Notes: generated from the sequence alone by a model not told the origin. Positions 1 to 6,414 are shown, counted from the first letter of the stretch. The stretch: 9,907 nucleotides of DNA from an uncultured Sutterella sp. (GCA_900553105.1 USCE01000036.1:1-9907); one strand, 5' to 3'. Made by a program: numbers and translations.

Positions 1-34
1 ATCGTCGGCAGCGTCAGATGTGTATAAGAGACAG
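1..34. other. Nextera (Tn5) read-1 sequencing adapter, not genomic
   Basis: Bases 2-34 match the Illumina Nextera transposase read-1 adapter as I know it, and bases 16-34 are the 19-bp Tn5 mosaic end AGATGTGTATAAGAGACAG. Base 1 would be the last base of the i5 index. Genomic sequence begins at 35. A GTG-initiated reading frame that starts at 20 inside this adapter is an artefact: its first five codons are adapter-encoded. Confidence 0.97.
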
Positions 35-1177
35 CGCGCACACTCGGCAAAGGCTTTCACGATTGAAGATTTGCACGAGATTGCGCAGATTTGCCATGAA
101 CACGGTATCGAGTCGTATTTAACGGTCAATACCATTATTTATGATGAAGAGCGAGCTTTGATGCGCCGCATTATCGATGCGGCCAAGGCCGCTGGCATCG
201 ATGCAGTGATTGCAAGCGATGTCGCCGTGATGAGTTATTGCCGGGAAGTGGGGCAAGAAGTTCATCTGTCGACCCAACTCAATATTTCTAACGTCGAGGC
301 GTTGCGTTTTTATTCGCAGTTTGCTGACGTCGTGGTGTTGGCTCGCGAGCTGACATTAAAGCAAGTCAAAGTGATTACCGAGGCTATTGAGACAGAAAAC
401 ATCTGCGGTCCGTCAGGCCGCCCCGTGCGTATTGAAATGTTTTGTCACGGTGCTCTTTGCATGGCCGTAAGTGGTAAGTGTTACCTAAGTTTGTCCACTC
501 GTGGCTATAGTGCCAATCGCGGTGCTTGTATTCAAACTTGTCGTCGTTCCTATATCGCCAAGGATAAAGAGCGAGATATTGAGTTTGAAATTGACAATGA
601 ATACATTATGAGCCCGAAGGATCTGAAAACAATAGGTTTTTTAGATCGTATGGTGAAGGCCGGCGTTCGAGTTTTTAAGATCGAAGGTCGGGCCCGTGGA
701 CCGGAGTATGTCAGAGCCGTCGTAGAGTGTTATGACGAAGCGTTAAAGGCGATTGTAGACAACCGTTGGAGTGAAGAAATCAGTCAAAGCTGGGATGCAA
801 AGTTAGCCTCAGTTTTCAATCGCGGTTTTTGGGACGGATTTTACCTCGGTGCCCCGGTGGGGGAATTAACCCAGCACTACGGCTCGCAGGCTACAGAAAA
901 GAAAATTTATGCGGGCAAGTGCCTGAAGTACTTTGCTAAGGCCCAGGTAGCTGAATTCTTGGTTCAAGCTCAAGATTTTTTGCTTGGTGAAAAGCTTTTG
1001 ATCACAGGACCCACAACCGGCGCCATTTATGTGACACCGGAGGAAATCCTTGAAGACGGCACTCCGCTTACAGCGATTAAAAAGGGAATGGACATTACCT
1101 TTAAAATCACTGAGAAGGTTCGAGAAAACGATAAACTTTACGTTGTTCGCGCTTCAAGGCCTGACGAAGGAATATAA
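35..1177 (+). CDS. Peptidase U32 family protein (TrhP/RlhA-like), 5'-truncated
   Basis: This is a partial gene, about 380 residues, open from the first genomic base; the true start lies off the left end. The U32 signature is clear: E-M-F-C-H-G-A-L-C, then a Gly-Lys-Cys and Ser, encoded at about 434-490. Further on comes a C-x3-C pair (GACIQTC, about 527-547). Together these give the C-x6-C...C-x3-C cysteine set that in E. coli TrhP is thought to hold an iron-sulfur cluster. The segment NEYIMSPKDL and the motif KIEGR follow, both typical of the family. Despite the peptidase name, characterised bacterial members (TrhP/YegQ, RlhA/YdcP) use prephenate-dependent chemistry to hydroxylate tRNA or 23S rRNA. 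Which RNA this one modifies cannot be read from the sequence. From the family's usual N-terminus (an AGADAVY-like region) I infer that roughly 30-40 residues are missing. It lies six bases upstream of the SNase gene, so the two are probably co-transcribed. Confidence 0.9.
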   Translation, partial: RAHSAKAFTIEDLHEIAQICHEHGIESYLTVNTIIYDEERALMRRIIDAAKAAGIDAVIASDVAVMSYCREVGQEVHLSTQLNISNVEALRFYSQFADVVVLARELTLKQVKVITEAIETENICGPSGRPVRIEMFCHGALCMAVSGKCYLSLSTRGYSANRGACIQTCRRSYIAKDKERDIEFEIDNEYIMSPKDLKTIGFLDRMVKAGVRVFKIEGRARGPEYVRAVVECYDEALKAIVDNRWSEEISQSWDAKLASVFNRGFWDGFYLGAPVGELTQHYGSQATEKKIYAGKCLKYFAKAQVAEFLVQAQDFLLGEKLLITGPTTGAIYVTPEEILEDGTPLTAIKKGMDITFKITEKVRENDKLYVVRASRPDEGI

Positions 1178-1183
1178 GAGAGA

Positions 1184-1678
1184 ATGTCAGTGAAGAAAAT
1201 TATTGCAACTTTGATCGCGGTTGCGGCGTTACCGGCATTGGCGGCTCAGATTGAGGGTAAGGTCATTCGCGTTTCCGATGGCGATACGATTGTGGTGCTA
1301 GATGGCAACAAACGACAGCAGAGAGTGCGGTTTTTGGGTATCGACTCTCCAGAACTGAAACAAGAATACGGTCGATCCGCTCGTAAGAACCTCTCCGACA
1401 AAATTGCTGGAAAAAAGGTGACAATCAGTTTTGATGAACGAGATCGTTACGGGCGCATCTTAGGGACGGTGTATTTGGGCGAGAGCAATATCAATCTCTT
1501 GCAAATTGAAGAGGGGTATGCTTGGTACTACCGTTACTATGCTAGAGACGTTCAACCGAGTTTGCGCCGTGCTTATGACCGTGCAGAAACGCAGGCACGA
1601 AAGGCTCGATTGGGTTTGTGGCAACAAAAAGATCCGACGCCGCCTTGGGACTGGCGACGTGAAAATCGCCGCCAATGA
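1184..1678 (+). CDS. Secreted thermonuclease (SNase-domain) protein
   Basis: A 164-residue protein with an N-terminal signal peptide (KK, then a hydrophobic run, cleavage probably after ALA near residue 20-21), so it is probably periplasmic or secreted. The rest is one staphylococcal-nuclease-like OB-fold domain. The active-site pattern is intact: DGDT at residues 32-35 (calcium ligand D34), RFLGIDSPE at 49-57 (R49, D54, E57) and YGR at 89-91 (R91), matching R35, D40, E43 and R87 of the S. aureus enzyme. A functional Ca-dependent sugar-nonspecific nuclease that cuts DNA and RNA is therefore expected. The C-terminus (PPWDWRRENRRQ) is typical of proteobacterial members. The ATG at 1184 follows a purine-rich aagagaga stretch; a GTG at 1190 is a less likely start. 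It sits six bases after the U32 stop, which suggests one transcript. Its physiological role (nutrient scavenging or DNA clearance) is not shown by context. Confidence 0.92.
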   Translation: MSVKKIIATLIAVAALPALAAQIEGKVIRVSDGDTIVVLDGNKRQQRVRFLGIDSPELKQEYGRSARKNLSDKIAGKKVTISFDERDRYGRILGTVYLGESNINLLQIEEGYAWYYRYYARDVQPSLRRAYDRAETQARKARLGLWQQKDPTPPWDWRRENRRQ

Positions 1679-1697
1679 ACAGCAACCGTTTAATTTC

Positions 1698-1741
1698 AGA
1701 AGGTTGAATTTTTACTATTAGCGTGGCAAAATTCACCTTCT
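1698..1741. repeat. Long imperfect inverted repeat between SNase gene and tRNA
   Basis: The left arm AGAAGGTTGAATTTT (1698-1712) pairs with AAAATTCACCTTCT (1728-1741) over 14 bp with one bulged T and a 15-base loop. It lies 20 bases after the SNase stop and ends six bases before the tRNA. No uridine run follows the stem, so it is not a standard terminator. It may still stop or process the upstream transcript, or bind a protein over the tRNA promoter. Confidence 0.6.
1704..1732 (+). promoter_or_regulatory. Probable sigma-70 promoter for tRNA-Ala
   Basis: TTGAAT (1704-1709) and CAAAAT (1727-1732) are separated by exactly 17 bases and end 14 bases before the tRNA, which is right for a short 5' leader. 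Each hexamer matches consensus at four or five of six positions. Both lie inside the arms of the inverted repeat at 1698-1741. Confidence 0.5.
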
Positions 1742-1746
1742 TGTGT

Positions 1747-1822
1747 GGGGATGTAGCTCAGTTGGCAGAGCGCTGCGTTCGCAATGCAGAGGTCGGGAGT
1801 TCGACCCTCCTCATCTCCACCA
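1747..1822 (+). tRNA. tRNA-Ala, anticodon CGC
   Basis: A complete cloverleaf can be folded by hand. The acceptor stem GGGGATG pairs with CATCTCC (1812-1818) and includes the G3:U70 wobble that defines alanine tRNAs. The D-stem is GCTC/GAGC. The anticodon stem CTGCG/TGCAG encloses loop TTCGCAA with anticodon CGC at 1780-1782. The T-stem is GGGAG/CTCCT with loop TTCGACC. The discriminator is A and the 3' CCA (1820-1822) is encoded. It reads the GCG codon, so it is an accessory isoacceptor to the usual UGC and GGC tRNA-Ala species. It stands alone, with no rRNA or other tRNA beside it. Confidence 0.96.
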
Positions 1823-1960
1823 CTTATCATTTTCGACCATTCTTCAATTTTCCCAAAATCCCTTTTTCTTCAGGTTGCTTGTAGCGATTAGTTGTTAATT
1901 GCATTTACTCGCAATTTCCAAATTCATTTCGTTCAGAGAGGTAGTGACAGAAAGGATTTC

Positions 1961-2005
1961 CGAATGGTTATTCGATTGACAAGTATTTTTAATTCTTGAG
2001 TCAAT
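1961..2005. repeat. Two adjacent inverted repeats upstream of the reductase gene
   Basis: CGAAT-ggtt-ATTCG (1961-1974) is directly followed by a second imperfect dyad: ATTGAC+AAG (1975-1983) pairs with CTT+GTCAAT (1995-2005), with two bulged bases and an 11-base loop. The second dyad contains a perfect -35 hexamer, TTGACA (1976-1981). Another possible promoter, TTGAGT (1996-2001) with 17 bases to TAATGT (2019-2024), overlaps its right arm. This arrangement suits operator sites or a structured leader. The rest of 1823-2072 is AT-rich, holds a 6-bp dyad AATTGC/GCAATT at 1897-1916, and encodes no gene I can support. Confidence 0.4.
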
Positions 2006-2072
2006 TTATTTCAACAAGTAATGTAGATTAACGAGTAAATTATCTGGGTGAAGTTTTTATTAAGGGCTTGTC

Positions 2073-3356
2073 ATGGTAAGAATGGTTATTGTTGGCTTCT
2101 CGCTAATTATGGCTAGTTGGTGGTTTGGGTTAGTTTTTTATCCACCGACACCAAATGCCAAATCTTATATTCATGAGTTTTTATATCTTACTGGGTTGCT
2201 TGCTTGGGCTTGCATGGTGGCATCTCTTGTGATCGCAGCACGACCGGCTTGGATTGAACGTGTTACCCGGACATCGTTAGACCGATTGTATCTTTGGCAT
2301 CGTTATTTGGCGATCGCAGCCCTCGTTCTAACAATTATCCATTGGTATGGCAAAGAGCTGTCTGCCCCTTTCATGCGTTTTTTTGTTTTGGAACCTTTCA
2401 AGAGACAAGTTAGTCAAAGTGCGACAAATTGGGATATTTTCTGGTCGTGGGTAAGACAGGTAACAGATTTAACTATTGAACCCGTGACAATGATTGTGCT
2501 TTTCTTAGTAGTAGTATCTTTTGTCCGCTATCTTCCGTATAACCATTGGTTTCGATTGCATAAGTTATTTCCCATTTTATTTATTCCGTTGTCAATTCAC
2601 TGTATCAGAATGATGGATGGTGCAGATGTGATGTTGCCATTCGGTATGCTTAATGTCGTCATTACCCTTGTAGGGCTTTGGTTTAGCTTTCAAATATTAT
2701 TTTTCGGGGTGGGTAATCAGAAACGAATGGTTGCGAAAGTTGTTGGGGTGCAGAATCTTTCAAATTACACTTGTTTGAAGATTAAACCAGAGCATGCTGT
2801 GGCGGCACAAGCAGGGCAGTTTTTCTTTTTGTCTGTTGATGGGAAAGAATATCATCCGTTTTCCATTGCTCAATTAAACGGCGATGAGACATTGGATTTT
2901 ATTGTAAAAAACTCGGGTGACTATACTTCTACGGTGATTCCTAAATTGGCAATAGGCAATTGTTTATATATTGAAGGGCCCTGGGGTGGGTTTTTGCCCA
3001 ATGTTAGCAATGCTGATCAGGTATGGGTAGCCTCAGGTGTCGGTATCGTTCCATTTATGTCATGGATGCAGTATTTCTCCAACTGTGAAGGGGAACGTCA
3101 TATCGAACTATTATGGTGCGTTAAGAACCAACAGCAAGAAGCATTGATGCCTAAAGTTGTGGATTTGTGTAAGAGCAGCCGTGTAATGCTTAGAGTGTTT
3201 GATTCAAAAAAATGTCGATTCAATCCCTCCAGTTATTTTGAAGAGAAACCCAGTGTTCCGTGGATAGCAACTTGTACCCAGCAAAAACTAAATGATGAGA
3301 TCGTATCGGCAACAAAGCAAGTCAATATTCATCACGAATATTTCCAATGGCGCTGA
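2073..3356 (+). CDS. Ferric-reductase-like membrane flavocytochrome (FRD TM + FAD/NAD domains)
   Basis: A 427-residue protein whose N-terminal half (about 1-212) has six hydrophobic segments of the ferric-reductase transmembrane type. Histidines lie in two spaced pairs, H76/H90 and H163/H176, as expected for heme ligands. The C-terminal half is a ferredoxin-NADP-reductase-like module: HPFS at 261-264 (FAD binding), GPWGGF at 302-307, and GVGIVPFMSW at 322-331 (nicotinamide nucleotide binding). Such proteins move electrons from NAD(P)H through FAD and heme across the membrane, reducing ferric iron or another acceptor; the substrate is unknown here. The ATG at 2073 follows AAGGG (2062-2066) at six-base spacing. 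The oddity is near the end: the usual W-x-CGP-x-G motif is replaced by PWIATCTQQ (396-404), although the terminal H-x-E-x-F-x-x-R is kept (HHEYFQWR). The gene is AT-richer than the pst genes, and no terminator is visible after it. Confidence 0.85.
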   Translation: MVRMVIVGFSLIMASWWFGLVFYPPTPNAKSYIHEFLYLTGLLAWACMVASLVIAARPAWIERVTRTSLDRLYLWHRYLAIAALVLTIIHWYGKELSAPFMRFFVLEPFKRQVSQSATNWDIFWSWVRQVTDLTIEPVTMIVLFLVVVSFVRYLPYNHWFRLHKLFPILFIPLSIHCIRMMDGADVMLPFGMLNVVITLVGLWFSFQILFFGVGNQKRMVAKVVGVQNLSNYTCLKIKPEHAVAAQAGQFFFLSVDGKEYHPFSIAQLNGDETLDFIVKNSGDYTSTVIPKLAIGNCLYIEGPWGGFLPNVSNADQVWVASGVGIVPFMSWMQYFSNCEGERHIELLWCVKNQQQEALMPKVVDLCKSSRVMLRVFDSKKCRFNPSSYFEEKPSVPWIATCTQQKLNDEIVSATKQVNIHHEYFQWR

Positions 3357-3495
3357 TTGTAATTTGAGAAACGAAGTTATAGGAGTTGAGATTGAATCCG
3401 ATTTTATACAGCAAGATGTTAAGATTAAAGACAATGGCTTGTCTAAAGAGAGAATCGTGTTTGCCGTGATGTTTAAACTGGTTTGATGGCGCCTG

Positions 3496-3507
3496 TTTTG
3501 TACAAAA
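3496..3507. promoter_or_regulatory. Perfect 12-bp palindrome upstream of the AEC gene
   Basis: TTTTGTACAAAA reads the same on both strands and sits 31 bases before the AEC start codon. It is a candidate operator for a dimeric regulator. I cannot assign it to a known regulator. The remainder of the 182-base gap 3357-3538 shows no clear promoter or terminator. Confidence 0.3.
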
Positions 3508-3538
3508 GTGAAGAATTTTTAGCAATAAGTGAGAAGTA

Positions 3539-4498
3539 ATGCTTACTGTTTTGTTAATTTTCCCAGATTTTTTAATCATTCTGGTGGGGTATTTATTAAG
3601 AAACCACTTGTTTAGCTCACTGTTTGGAAAAGACTTTTGGACAGGAGCCGAAAAGTTGGTGTTTTACGTGCTTTTCCCTCCTTTGCTTTTCACATCCGTG
3701 GCCACGAGTCGGTTAACATTGTCTGAGGCTGGATATTTTTTAAGCATTGCTATTACCACGATGATGTGCGCAGTGCTTATGAGCTTTTTGATCAGGTTCC
3801 TGATTAAAGCTGATGAAGTTACACATGCCTCTGCCTTTCACTGTGGTTTTCGTTTCAATACCTATATCGGCTTTGCAGTTGTTAGCCGTCTTTTCGGTCA
3901 GGAAGGTTTGGCGCTGATGTCGCTTTTAATTGCTTTTTGGGTGCCTATCAGTAATTCCATTGCTGTGGCGGTGTTGGCCGGTGCCGTGGCCAAACAAAAT
4001 CAAGGCGAAGGCAAAAAGACTTCTGTTTTAAAGAGCACGATCAAAGCCATTATTACGAACCCTTTGATCATTGCCACAACAGCGGGGCTTATCGTCAATA
4101 TTTGCCAAATTCCCGTGCCGCAAATTGCGATGACGTTCTTTAAATCGCTAGGCAACGCTTCGTTGGCAATGGGGTTGTTGTGTATCGGGGCCGGTCTTCG
4201 CTTAGCCGGCATGCGTGAACAAATGGGTATGGTAATTGCCAATACCTTTGAGCGCTTGATGGCCGTGCCGTTTGTGGCAATGCTCTTTTGTTTGGTCTTC
4301 GGTCTTGAGGGGCCTGCAATGGGCGCTTTGATGGTCTTTGCGATGTTGCCCACAGCACAATCTTGTTACGTGATGACCGCTAGCATGGGCGGCAATGCGC
4401 CTTTAGTGGCCGGTATTACAACGGCGCATACGCTTGCGGCCATTGCCACGATTCCTTTCTGGATTTGGGTGGTCATGCAGGTTTTTGGCATAGGCTAA
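3539..4498 (+). CDS. AEC family transporter (auxin efflux carrier superfamily permease)
   Basis: A 319-residue inner-membrane protein made almost wholly of hydrophobic segments, about ten, in two halves separated by a short charged loop near residues 150-165 (KQNQGEGKKTS). The length, the N-terminus (pdFLIILVGYLLR), the segment FRFNTYIGFAV and the glycine-rich C-terminal helices (ITTAHTLAAIATIPFWIWV) fit the AEC/bile-acid-sodium-symporter-like fold. Bacterial AEC members export or import small carboxylates such as malate; some lie beside malolactic or malonate genes, but nothing here names the substrate. The ATG at 3539 has only a weak purine stretch (gtgagaagta) ahead of it. The gene is followed within 30 bases by a terminator, so it ends a transcript. 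It may be read with the reductase gene upstream, as no terminator separates them. Confidence 0.88.
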   Translation: MLTVLLIFPDFLIILVGYLLRNHLFSSLFGKDFWTGAEKLVFYVLFPPLLFTSVATSRLTLSEAGYFLSIAITTMMCAVLMSFLIRFLIKADEVTHASAFHCGFRFNTYIGFAVVSRLFGQEGLALMSLLIAFWVPISNSIAVAVLAGAVAKQNQGEGKKTSVLKSTIKAIITNPLIIATTAGLIVNICQIPVPQIAMTFFKSLGNASLAMGLLCIGAGLRLAGMREQMGMVIANTFERLMAVPFVAMLFCLVFGLEGPAMGALMVFAMLPTAQSCYVMTASMGGNAPLVAGITTAHTLAAIATIPFWIWVVMQVFGIG

Positions 4499-4521
4499 CA
4501 ACACCCCTGATTGATTTTTTC

Positions 4522-4556
4522 AAAAACGCCCGGAGAATTGCTCGGGCGTTTGTTCA
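4522..4556 (+). terminator. Rho-independent terminator after the AEC gene
   Basis: AAACGCCCG (4524-4532) pairs perfectly with CGGGCGTTT (4543-4551). The stem extends inward by AG/CT past one bulged G, and the T-rich tail is TTTGTT. It lies 24 bases after the AEC stop and insulates the pst operon. Confidence 0.88.
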
Positions 4557-4561
4557 TAAAA

Positions 4562-4606
4562 ATGTCATACAACCGTCACAGCGACTTCACAGTGCGGTTT
4601 CACAAT
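4562..4606 (+). promoter_or_regulatory. Pho box array and -10 element of the pst operon
   Basis: ATGTCAT (4562-4568), CCGTCAC (4573-4579) and ACTTCAC (4584-4590) recur at exact 11-bp intervals, the spacing of PhoB half-sites. The first two form a box very close to the enterobacterial consensus CTGTCAT-4-CTGTCAC. A -10-like CACAAT (4601-4606) lies ten bases after the third repeat, the usual distance in PhoB-activated promoters where the Pho box replaces the -35. This predicts induction under phosphate starvation. Confidence 0.8.
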
Positions 4607-4663
4607 ACGGTTCAAACCTAAAGACGAAAACATCATTTTCTTTTTTCAAAAGGAAGGTTAAAA

Positions 4664-5479
4664 ATGAAACGTACTTTGATTTCCGTGTTGTTGGCCTCTG
4701 CTGTCGGTTTAGCCTCTGTGGCTGCCAGCGCCGGTACCGTTGTTGTGAACGGTTCTACGACGGTGTTGCCCGCCATGCAAAAGATTTCTGAAAACTTCAT
4801 GAAGAAGCACTCCGACATTAAGGTCTCGATCTCCGGTGGTGGTTCCGGTCACGGTATCAAGGCTTTGATGGATAAGACGACGGACGTAGCGATGTCCAGC
4901 CGTGACATTAAGCCGGCTGAAGCAGAAAACGTGAAGAAGTCGGGCGGTGAAGCCGTTCGCTTTGTGGTCGCTATCGACGCCATCGTTCCGGTTGTTCACC
5001 CGAAGAATGCAGTTAAGGATTTGACGTTGGATCAAATCCGTGACATCTATGCTGGTCGTATCACAAACTGGAAGCAAGTCGGCGGTGCCGATGCTCGCAT
5101 CACGGTTGTCAGCCGCGACTCTTCTTCCGGCACGTTTGAAACGTGGGAAAGCCTTGTGATGAAGGGCGAACGTGTTCAACAACGCGCTCTCTTGCAAGCT
5201 TCCAACGGTGCCGTTCTCCAAACGGTTGCCAAGAACCCGAACGCCATCGGCTATGTCGGTTTAGGCTACTTGGTCAAGGACGTGAAGGGTTTGGATATCG
5301 CCGGTGTGAAGGCTACAATGAAGACGGCCGAAACGCGCACCTGGCCCTTGTCTCGTGAACTCTACCTCTTCACGAACGGCAAGCCAGTCGGCGACACGAA
5401 GGCTTTGGTTGACTTCGCTTTGTCTTCCGAAGGTCAACTGTCTGTGAAAGAAGTCGGTTTCGTGCCGGTTGCTAAATAA
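4664..5479 (+). CDS. pstS: PstS, periplasmic phosphate-binding protein
   Basis: A 271-residue substrate-binding protein of the high-affinity phosphate ABC importer. The signal peptide ends ASA-G at residues 21-24, so the mature protein is periplasmic and not a lipoprotein. Phosphate-contact segments are all present: NGSTTVLP (29-36), GGGSG (58-62), SSRD (78-81) and RDSSSGTFE (151-159). The length matches the short PstS branch (about 270-290) rather than the roughly 346-residue E. coli form. The ATG at 4664 follows AGGAAGG (4651-4657) at six-base spacing. Codon use is strongly biased (AAG for Lys, GGT for Gly, CGT for Arg), as in highly expressed genes. It is first in the operon, directly downstream of the Pho box array, and a small hairpin separates it from pstC. 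Confidence 0.97.
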   Translation: MKRTLISVLLASAVGLASVAASAGTVVVNGSTTVLPAMQKISENFMKKHSDIKVSISGGGSGHGIKALMDKTTDVAMSSRDIKPAEAENVKKSGGEAVRFVVAIDAIVPVVHPKNAVKDLTLDQIRDIYAGRITNWKQVGGADARITVVSRDSSSGTFETWESLVMKGERVQQRALLQASNGAVLQTVAKNPNAIGYVGLGYLVKDVKGLDIAGVKATMKTAETRTWPLSRELYLFTNGKPVGDTKALVDFALSSEGQLSVKEVGFVPVAK

Positions 5480-5484
5480 TAGGA

Positions 5485-5499
5485 CTTCAACCCCTGAAG
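5485..5499 (+). promoter_or_regulatory. Small hairpin between pstS and pstC
   Basis: CTTCA (5485-5489) and TGAAG (5495-5499) form a 5-bp stem around ACCCC. The right arm overlaps the likely SD of pstC, GAAGAG (5496-5501). It could damp pstC translation or protect the pstS 3' end, giving more PstS than permease. This role is inferred. Confidence 0.35.
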
Positions 5500-5509
5500 A
5501 GATTTCGTT

Positions 5510-6397
5510 ATGACGATTTCGTTTGCCAAACAGGGCAAGGGGTTTGAAGTACAGTTGGCAGTGATTGCTACGCTCTCGATCGTGGCTCTCGCTGCCATCT
5601 TGTTATTCTTACTCTCTCAAGCTCTGCCGCTGATGAGCGAAGTGCCGATGTTCAGTTTCCTCTTTGGCACGGAGTGGTATCCGACGGGCGATAACCCTGA
5701 TTTTGAAATCGGAGCACTTTTAGTTGCATCCTTAGCCGTAGCGGCGACCACGACGATGATTTCCTTGCCGATGGGACTGCTGACGGCTGCCTACTTGGCG
5801 TATTTTGCCAGCCCGCGAGTTCGCAGTGTAGTCAAGCCCGCCATTGAGTTGTTGGCAGCCTTGCCCTCTGTGATTATCGGTTTCTTGGGGATGGTTCTGG
5901 TTGCGCCGTGGTTGCAAGAATCGATGGGTTTGGACTCGGGGTTAAACTGGATGAATGCCTCGGTCATGCTAAGTCTGATGTGCATTCCCTTTATTTGCTC
6001 CATTTCTGAAGATGCCTTGCGTAACGTTCCCGTTGCATTATCTGAAGCTTCTTTGGCCTTAGGAGCGACGCGTTGGGAAACGCTCTACAAGGTTCAGTTC
6101 CGTTACGCTTTAGGCGGTATCGGTACGGCCATTATGCTCGGTATTTCCAGAGCTCTAGGTGAAACGATGGTGGTTTTGATGGTGGCAGGTGGTGCCGCGA
6201 TCATTCCGGAGAGCTTCTTTGATCCGTTGCGTCCGATGACGGCATCCATTGCTGCAGAAATGGCTGAGGCAGCAGTGGGTTCTACGCACTACCACGCATT
6301 GTTTGCTACAGGTTTGGTGCTTTTTGTGACGACCTTTATCTTTAATGCCACGGCCTTCTACTTCACGAAGAAGTATCAGATTGGCGGTAAACACTAA
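5510..6397 (+). CDS. pstC: PstC, phosphate ABC transporter permease
   Basis: A 295-residue inner-membrane permease with about six transmembrane helices, preceded by a short cytoplasmic N-terminus. The EAA loop that docks on the ATPase is clear: EASLALGATRWETL at residues 179-192. The family motif RALGETM follows at 214-220. With PstA it forms the transmembrane channel that accepts phosphate from PstS. The start at 5510 is 30 bases after the pstS stop and has GAAGAG (5496-5501) as SD. The N-terminal block before the first helix is short compared with E. coli PstC (319 residues), which is common in this branch. Confidence 0.95.
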   Translation: MTISFAKQGKGFEVQLAVIATLSIVALAAILLFLLSQALPLMSEVPMFSFLFGTEWYPTGDNPDFEIGALLVASLAVAATTTMISLPMGLLTAAYLAYFASPRVRSVVKPAIELLAALPSVIIGFLGMVLVAPWLQESMGLDSGLNWMNASVMLSLMCIPFICSISEDALRNVPVALSEASLALGATRWETLYKVQFRYALGGIGTAIMLGISRALGETMVVLMVAGGAAIIPESFFDPLRPMTASIAAEMAEAAVGSTHYHALFATGLVLFVTTFIFNATAFYFTKKYQIGGKH

Positions 6398-6414
6398 GAA
6401 CGGAGTTGGTACAA

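Noticed and set aside
20..34. GTG start codon for the U32 gene at position 20
   Set aside because: It lies in adapter sequence; the genuine N-terminus is beyond the left end.
1747..3540. Integrated element using tRNA-Ala as attachment site
   Set aside because: I found no second copy of the tRNA 3' end and no integrase or mobility gene in the window.
4709..5221. 170-codon open frame on the minus strand inside pstS
   Set aside because: It is antisense to a strongly conserved gene with biased codon use, has no recognisable protein features, and is explained by the pstS codon pattern.
6406..6408. TTG as the start of pstA
   Set aside because: It overlaps the end of the Shine-Dalgarno, leaving no spacing; the ATG at 6415 is correctly placed.
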